A stretch of 59,013 nucleotides of DNA from Candidatus Flavonifractor intestinigallinarum (GTDB lineage: Bacteria; Bacillota; Clostridia; Oscillospirales; Oscillospiraceae): positions 1 through 59,013 of the forward strand of contig DWXO01000024.1 of the NCBI GenBank assembly GCA_019119165.1. The letters run 5' to 3'. The notes under the pieces were generated by a model that was not told the DNA's origin, did no database searches, and was given only the letters and a program-made list of their open reading frames with translations. A program made the translations under genes and the position numbers. Positions 51,516-59,013 of the stretch are shown piece after piece; the stretch's first letter is position 1, and every line of letters begins with the position of its first letter.

Positions 51516-52847
51516 TCAATAGTTGATGATGTACTTCTCCCGCTCCCAGGAGGATACACGGGTGCGGTACTCATCCCATTCGGCTTCCTTGCCGGCCAGA
51601 TAGTTGCTGGTAATGTGCTCGCCCAGAGTGTCCATAATGAGGGAGTCGGCTTTCATAGCCTGGATGGCCTCCTCCAGGGAGCCGGGCAGGGAGTCGATGC
51701 CGTGGGCCTCGCGGGTGGCCTGATCCATCACAAAGATGTTCTCGGTGACCTCCGCCGGGGGAACCATGCCCTTCTCGATGCCGTCCAGACCGGCGGCCAG
51801 GCAGACGGCCAGTTCCAGGTAGGGGTTGCAGGCCGGGTCGGGGGAGCGGAGCTCCACACGAGTGGACTGGCCGCGGGAGGCGGGGATGCGGATGAGGGCG
51901 GAGCGGTTGGAGGCGGACCAGGCCAGGTAGCAGGGGGCCTCATAGCCGGGCACCAGACGCTTGTAGGAGTTGACCAGCGGGTTGGTCACGGCGGCCATGC
52001 CCTTCACGTGGGCCAGCAGACCGGCGATGAAGGAGTAGGCTTCCTTGGACAGGCCCCGCTCGTCACTGGGATCGTAGAATGCGTTCTTGCCGCCCCGGAA
52101 CAGGGACATATTGGTGTGCATTCCAGAGCCGTTGATGCCGAAGATGGGCTTTGGCATAAAGGTGGCGTGAAGGCCGTTCTTCTGAGCCAGGGTCTTGACC
52201 GCCAGCTTGAAGGTCATGATGTTGTCGGCAGCGTGAAGGGCTTCCTCGTACTTGAAGTCGATCTCGTGCTGACCTGCGGCCACTTCGTGGTGGCTGGCCT
52301 CGATCTCGAAGCCCATCTGCTCCAAGGCCATACAGATCTCCCGGCGGGTGCCCTCGCCGTGGTCCAGGGGGCCCAGGTCGAAGTAGCCCGCCTCGTCGTT
52401 GGTCTTGGTGGTGGGACGGCCCTCGTCGTCGGTCTGGAACAGGAAGAACTCGGCCTCGGGGCCTACGTTGAAGGCATCGTAGCCCATATCCTTGGCCCGC
52501 TGGAGGACCCGCTTCAGGGTGCCTCGGGGGTCGCCCACAAAGGGGGTGCCGTCGGGGTTGTGGACGTCGCAGATCAGACGGGCCACCTTGCCGTGGCTGG
52601 GCCGCCAGGGGAAAACCACGAAGGAGTTCAGATCAGGATAGAGATACTGGTCAGACTCGTCGATACGGACGAAACCCTCGATGGAGGAACCGTCGAACAT
52701 GATTTGATTGTTGACCGCCTTCTCAATCTGGGAGGCGGTGATGGCCACATTCTTCAGCTGACCAAAGATGTCGGTGAACTGGAGGCGGATAAACTCAATA
52801 TCCTCCTCATGGACGATGCGGATGATATCTTCCTTGGTGTACGACAT
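51516..52847 (-). CDS. glnA: Glutamine synthetase type I
   Basis: 443 aa. It makes glutamine from glutamate, ammonia and ATP. The usual motifs are [59 protein letters not shown] and [19 protein letters not shown]. The length fits the GS-I alpha type without an adenylylation Tyr loop. AAAGGAG precedes the ATG at 52847. It is first in the nitrogen cluster and has a terminator between its promoter and start codon. Confidence 0.96.
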   Translation of the reverse strand: MSYTKEDIIRIVHEEDIEFIRLQFTDIFGQLKNVAITASQIEKAVNNQIMFDGSSIEGFVRIDESDQYLYPDLNSFVVFPWRPSHGKVARLICDVHNPDGTPFVGDPRGTLKRVLQRAKDMGYDAFNVGPEAEFFLFQTDDEGRPTTKTNDEAGYFDLGPLDHGEGTRREICMALEQMGFEIEASHHEVAAGQHEIDFKYEEALHAADNIMTFKLAVKTLAQKNGLHATFMPKPIFGINGSGMHTNMSLFRGGKNAFYDPSDERGLSKEAYSFIAGLLAHVKGMAAVTNPLVNSYKRLVPGYEAPCYLAWSASNRSALIRIPASRGQSTRVELRSPDPACNPYLELAVCLAAGLDGIEKGMVPPAEVTENIFVMDQATREAHGIDSLPGSLEEAIQAMKADSLIMDTLGEHITSNYLAGKEAEWDEYRTRVSSWEREKYIINY

Positions 52848-52878
52848 TGCAGGTATCTCCTTTCCTTCTTTCATATTG

Positions 52879-52935
52879 AAAGAAAAAGAAGAAGGCGCTC
52901 CCACCCTGGCCGGGTTGGAACGCCTTCGTTCTCAA
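52879..52935 (-). promoter_or_regulatory. glnA leader with terminator and alternative hairpin
   Basis: On the minus strand, GAAGGCG...CGCCTTC (52891-52927), with ACCC/GGGT further pairing inside, is followed by TTCTTTTTCTTT, an intrinsic terminator. An alternative hairpin, TTGAGAACG-AAGG-CGTTCCAA (52915-52935), uses the terminator's 5' strand. The two exclude each other. ANTAR or other control of readthrough is inferred; the alternative hairpin has no hexaloop. Confidence 0.68.
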
Positions 52936-52946
52936 CTGATGGTGTA

Positions 52947-52975
52947 AGTATAGTGTGGACAGCTGTTTTTGTCAA
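52947..52975 (-). promoter_or_regulatory. Promoter of the glnA cluster
   Basis: On the minus strand: -35 TTGACA, 17-bp spacer, -10 TATACT. Transcription would begin just before the leader hairpins. Confidence 0.85.
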
Positions 52976-53084
52976 TAGGAAATTAACGGAATAGACGAAT
53001 TTAGGAAAGATAACTGTAAAACAAATGCTTTTGTGAGCTAAATTTTATGCAACTAGTGACATAAGGACTTGCACAAATGGGACG

Positions 53085-54773
<1,689 letters not shown>

Positions 54774-54786
54774 GTTCACGGCGGAT

Positions 54787-54815
54787 ACTTTACCACCACA
54801 GGGACGGTTTGTCAA
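54787..54815 (-). promoter_or_regulatory. Promoter of pyrG
   Basis: On the minus strand: -35 TTGACA, 17-bp spacer, -10 TAAAGT. The -35 box overlaps the last codons of spoVAE. Confidence 0.75.
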
Positions 54816-55180
54816 GATTTTGGGCGGGATTTGAAAAGCAGCGCCCCTAGCAGGCCGAAAAGCACCGCAGCGGTGATCCCGCCTGCCGCGGCAGTAATGC
54901 CGCCGGGCAGAATGCCCAGTGCGCCTTTTTCTGCCACTGCCTCCGCCACACCCTTGGACAGCAGATAGCCGAAGCCGGTGAGGGGCACGGTGGCCCCAGC
55001 TCCGCCCCACTCCACCAGCCAGGGGTAGATTCCCAGGCCCCCCAGGATCACCCCGGCCACCACATAGGAGACCAGGATGCGGGCGGGGGTGAGGGAGGTC
55101 TTGTCAATGAGAATCTGCCCGATGAGGCAGAGGGTCCCGCCGCAGAGAAAGACTCGGGCATAGGTCCAGAAAATCTCCAT
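54812..55180 (-). CDS. spoVAE: Stage V sporulation protein AE
   Basis: 122 aa with about three to four membrane helices. It matches SpoVAE, part of the inner spore membrane channel for dipicolinic acid: GGTLCLIGQILIDKTSLTPARILVSYV, VPLTGFGYLLSKGVAEAV and a hydrophobic C-terminus. AGTGAGG precedes the ATG. It is 9 bases downstream of spoVAD. Confidence 0.92.
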   Translation of the reverse strand: MEIFWTYARVFLCGGTLCLIGQILIDKTSLTPARILVSYVVAGVILGGLGIYPWLVEWGGAGATVPLTGFGYLLSKGVAEAVAEKGALGILPGGITAAAGGITAAVLFGLLGALLFKSRPKS

Positions 55181-55189
55181 GGATATACC

Positions 55190-56203
55190 TCACTTTCTGA
55201 TGTCCAGCGCCACCGCATGGCAGATGGCGGGGATACTCTCCCCCTGCTGGGAGGAGGTGGGGGAGAGGAGAGCGCCGGTGCCGCAGAACAGGATACGTTT
55301 CCAGCGGCCTCCTGCCATACCGTTAAGGAGCATCCCTGCCAGCACCACTGCCGAGCAGCCGCAGCCGGAGCCACCGCAGTGGACGTCCTGCCCCTCCAGA
55401 TCGTAGATCAGAGTACCGCAGTCATTGAAGTTTTTCAGGTCCATGCCGTCCCGGTGGAACCAGTCGGCCACAATGTCCCGGCCCAGCTGCCCCAAATCTC
55501 CTGTGACGATCAGATCGTAGTCGGAGGGCTTGCGGCCCGTGTCCTGAAAATGGGCTGAGAGCGTGGAATAGGCGGCGGGCGCCATAGCTGCTCCCATATT
55601 GGCTGCATCCTTGATGCCCTTGTCCACCACTTTGCCGGTGGTGACGTGGGTGATATAGGGGCCAGGCCCCTGGTCGGCCAGAATGACGCAGCCCGACCCG
55701 GTCACCGTCCACTGGGCGGTAGGAGTGCGCTGGCCTCCATATTCCAGGGGGGAGCGGTACTGCCGCTCGGCGGAGCAGAAGTGGGAGGAGGTCATGGCCG
55801 CGATCTTTGTGCCGTATCCCCCGTCCAGCAGCATGGAGGCCAGGGACAGACTCTCCGCCATGGTGGAGCAGGCCCCGTACAGCCCCAAGAAGGGCACATC
55901 CTGTCCCCGGACGGCAAAGCCGGAGCCGATACACTGGTTGAGCAGATCTCCCGCCAGCAGGTAGTCCAGACCGGATACACTGAGGCCGGCCTTGCTGAGG
56001 GCGGCGGCCAGGGCCAGCTTCTGCATGGCACTCTCCGCCTTTTCCCAGCTCCGTTCTCCAAAGGAATCGTCCTGACTGATGTGATCGAAGGTGGCGGCCA
56101 GAGGACCTTCCCCTTCTTTTTTGCCCACCACGGCGGCGCTGCCGATGACCGAAGGCGGGTCCTGCAGGGCCACGGTCTGCCGGCCCAGTTTTTTGTTTGC
56201 CAT
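55190..56203 (-). CDS. spoVAD: Stage V sporulation protein AD
   Basis: 337 aa, thiolase-like fold. SpoVAD binds dipicolinic acid and helps load it into the spore. Features are KSWEKAES-like RSWEKAESAMQ, FLGLYGACSTMAESLSLASM, SSHFCSAERQYRSPLEYG and YDLIVTGDLGQLG, with CGGSGCGCSAVV near the end. GAGGTGAGG precedes the ATG at 56203. spoVAC, normally just upstream, is missing; the upstream DNA reads the other way. Confidence 0.94.
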   Translation of the reverse strand: MANKKLGRQTVALQDPPSVIGSAAVVGKKEGEGPLAATFDHISQDDSFGERSWEKAESAMQKLALAAALSKAGLSVSGLDYLLAGDLLNQCIGSGFAVRGQDVPFLGLYGACSTMAESLSLASMLLDGGYGTKIAAMTSSHFCSAERQYRSPLEYGGQRTPTAQWTVTGSGCVILADQGPGPYITHVTTGKVVDKGIKDAANMGAAMAPAAYSTLSAHFQDTGRKPSDYDLIVTGDLGQLGRDIVADWFHRDGMDLKNFNDCGTLIYDLEGQDVHCGGSGCGCSAVVLAGMLLNGMAGGRWKRILFCGTGALLSPTSSQQGESIPAICHAVALDIRK

Positions 56204-56303
56204 ATCCTCACCTCTGTTTGCTTGGGCGGCTGTCCGCCTGACAAATACTATTTTGAACGAAAAGTACGCAAAATATGACTCTGGATTTTGTAGGCGGACT
56301 GGC

Positions 56304-56332
56304 TGGTCAATCCGTCCTGTTTGCGTTATAAT
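56304..56332 (+). promoter_or_regulatory. Promoter of the zinc-ribbon gene
   Basis: -35 TGGTCA (4 of 6 to consensus), 17-bp spacer, -10 TATAAT. A sporulation-sigma promoter for spoVAD on the other strand could not be fixed in the same gap (56204-56395). Confidence 0.6.
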
Positions 56333-56395
56333 GTAACATATATATTGCCGGGTCACCGGCACAACCGGCCTTACGGGCCGAACGGGAGGTCCGCT

Positions 56396-57013
56396 ATGGA
56401 AGAACAATCCAAACGTACCCTGGCCTATCTGTGCCCTTCCTGCCACCAGAGTGTAGCGGTGGAGCGTACGGTGTTTCAACTGGCGGCCGCCGCCAACGAG
56501 CTGCCCTGTCCCTGCGGCAAGTCCGCCCTGCGGGTGGAGATGATGGGGGACCGGGTGCGGCTGACGGTGCCCTGCCTGTCCTGCGGCCGGGACCATACCG
56601 TGACCTGTTCCACCCAGGCCTTCCTTCACCAGAAGGTGCTGGCCTTCTCCTGTGCTCAGTCCGGCCTGGACTGCTGCTATGTGGGGGAGGAGGGGCCGGT
56701 GTTCGCCGCCCTCCAGCGGCTGGAGGCCGCCGCCGACAAGCTGGAGCGGGCCGAGGGGGAGGAGAAGGGCGCCTTCCTGGATGAGCTGGTGATGCACGAG
56801 GTGCTCTCCGAGCTGAAGGAGATCGCCCAGCGGGACGGCATCTCCTGCACCTGCGGGTCCCACCGCTGGAAGCTCCAGGTCAACTACAGCTCCATCGACC
56901 TCTTCTGCGCCGACTGCGGGGCTGCCATGCGCATCCCGGCGGCTACCGACAATGACATTGACGACATCTGCTGCAAGACCAAGCTGGTGATCCGCGGCAA
57001 GAAGGAGGGGTGA
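56396..57013 (+). CDS. Multi-zinc-ribbon protein of unknown function
   Basis: 205 aa. Cysteine pairs suggest several zinc ribbons: CPSC with CPCG, CLSCG, CTCG and CADCG. A helical, acidic stretch (RLEAAADKLERAEGEEKG) divides the N- and C-terminal parts. No enzyme or DNA-binding family is recognised. GGGAGG precedes the ATG at 56396. It lies 3 bases before the thioesterase gene, so they are co-transcribed. Confidence 0.8.
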   Translation: MEEQSKRTLAYLCPSCHQSVAVERTVFQLAAAANELPCPCGKSALRVEMMGDRVRLTVPCLSCGRDHTVTCSTQAFLHQKVLAFSCAQSGLDCCYVGEEGPVFAALQRLEAAADKLERAEGEEKGAFLDELVMHEVLSELKEIAQRDGISCTCGSHRWKLQVNYSSIDLFCADCGAAMRIPAATDNDIDDICCKTKLVIRGKKEG

Positions 57014-57016
57014 GCG

Positions 57017-57769
57017 GTGTATTTTGAGGGCAGCTACCCCATCGATTCCCGGGACGTGGACCCCTGGAACCACTGCAAGCCCTCCGGCCTGATGGGTATT
57101 TTGCAGGAGGCGGCGGTGGCCGCGGCCTGTGAACTCCACGCCTCACGGCCGGAGATGCTGGAAAAGTACAACCTGTTCTGGATGCTGGCCCGGATGTGGT
57201 ACCGGCTGGACCGGCCTCTGGGCTGGAACGAGACCCTGACGGTCCGCACCTGGCACCGTGGGGGCAGCGGGGCCTCCTGCTACCGGGACTTTGATTTGTT
57301 TGTAGATGGCAAGCCGGTGGGCGAGGCGGTGTCCGTGTGGGTGCTGGCCGACGTGGATACCCACCGCCTGGCCCGTATGAGCAAGATAGCGGAGTTTCAG
57401 GGCACGGACGGCGGCGCACTGTGCAAGGACAGGACCCTGTCCCGGTTTAAATTGCCGGACGGAATGACAGCGGCGGATCACCGGGCCATGCACTACAGCG
57501 ACACCGACATCAACGGCCATGTGAACAACGTCCGCTATGCCGACTTTATCTGCGACGCCATCCGGATGGACCTGCTGGGGCAGGAATGTTATGTCTCGGC
57601 TCTCCAGGTGGACTACCTGGCGGAGTGCCGGGCGGGGGAGACCATCACCCTCCTCACCGGGGCCCAGGACGGTCTGCGATATGTCCGGGGCGCTGACCAG
57701 GCGGGAAAGAGCCGCTTTGAGGGCGCGGTTACCTTGACGCCACTTGACAGGGCGTCTGCAATCAAGTAG
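57017..57769 (+). CDS. Acyl-ACP thioesterase
   Basis: 250 aa, two hot-dog domains. It hydrolyses acyl-ACP to free fatty acid. The family features are DVDPWNHCKPSGLMGILQEAA, FWMLARMWYRLDRPLGWNETL and the second-domain active-site region YSDTDINGHVNNVRYADF with Asp, Asn and His. The start is GTG at 57017 with AAGGAGGGG. The guaB promoter overlaps its 3' end. Confidence 0.9.
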   Translation: MYFEGSYPIDSRDVDPWNHCKPSGLMGILQEAAVAAACELHASRPEMLEKYNLFWMLARMWYRLDRPLGWNETLTVRTWHRGGSGASCYRDFDLFVDGKPVGEAVSVWVLADVDTHRLARMSKIAEFQGTDGGALCKDRTLSRFKLPDGMTAADHRAMHYSDTDINGHVNNVRYADFICDAIRMDLLGQECYVSALQVDYLAECRAGETITLLTGAQDGLRYVRGADQAGKSRFEGAVTLTPLDRASAIK

Positions 57770-57772
57770 AAT
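57744..57772 (+). promoter_or_regulatory. Promoter of guaB
   Basis: -35 TTGACA, 17-bp spacer, -10 TAGAAT, overlapping the end of the thioesterase gene. AAAAAAGGAG precedes the guaB ATG. Confidence 0.8.
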
Positions 57773-57788
57773 AGGTAAAATTTCATAA

Positions 57789-59013
<1,225 letters not shown>

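Overview
The window looks like chromosomal DNA from a high-GC, Gram-positive, anaerobic, spore-forming member of the Clostridia, most like the Oscillospiraceae (Flavonifractor/Lawsonibacter/Intestinimonas type). This is inferred from strictly anaerobic [FeFe]-hydrogenase modules, SpoVAD/SpoVAE, GGAGG-type ribosome binding sites, TTGACA/TATAAT promoters, riboswitch-controlled operons and strong GC bias at third codon positions. No phage, plasmid, insertion sequence or CRISPR array is visible. The window reads as core chromosome with several attenuated operons.

Layout. 1-380: the 3' end of one tRNA, tRNA-Lys(CTT) and a 5S rRNA. 488-9522 (minus strand): two linked hydrogenase modules. The upstream one (9447 to 6913) has two DRTGG proteins, an anti-sigma-type ATPase and a divergent, probably sensory, [FeFe] hydrogenase. 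It is followed by a PHP-domain protein with a truncated duplicate of its 5' end. The downstream one (5674 to 488) is an Hnd-type NAD(P)-linked, probably electron-bifurcating hydrogenase (hndA, ATPase, hndB, hndC, hndD). 9588-11987: serC-serA with a structured leader. 11991-18874: a TPP-riboswitch thiamine salvage operon (thiD-thiW-thiM-thiE-HAD-tenA-thiZ-thiX-thiY). 18915-23907: D-Ala-D-Ala carboxypeptidase, a ComEA-like protein, and a two-component system with a GerMN lipoprotein. 24025-28305: metY, a prolyl-tRNA editing protein, a zinc alcohol dehydrogenase and a Q/W-repeat membrane protein.

28352-31581 (minus): recR, a cupin, rpe and ilvA. 31746-36196: telA, a second two-component system and a DUF975-like membrane protein. 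36209-38572: a cobalamin riboswitch in front of genes with no recognisable B12 role. 38694-44784: polA, a small membrane protein, rimI, a GNAT, tsaD and a hemolysin III family protein. 44825-52975 (minus): a nitrogen assimilation cluster, glnA - ANTAR regulator - gltB - gltD, with terminators in front of both glnA and gltB. 53085-56203 (minus): pyrG behind a leader terminator, spoVAE and spoVAD. 56396-59013: a multi-zinc-ribbon protein, an acyl-ACP thioesterase and the start of guaB.

RNA-level control is the main theme. A TPP and a cobalamin riboswitch are clear. Terminator-type leaders precede glnA, gltB and pyrG, and a possible one precedes serC. The ANTAR protein gene sits directly between glnA and gltB, and the gltB leader has a hairpin whose six-base loop fits the ANTAR target rule. 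The most unusual points are an 11-bp word at the same distance from the -10 box of both hydrogenase promoters, the truncated PHP paralogue next to a hairpin array, and the orphan cobalamin-riboswitch locus.
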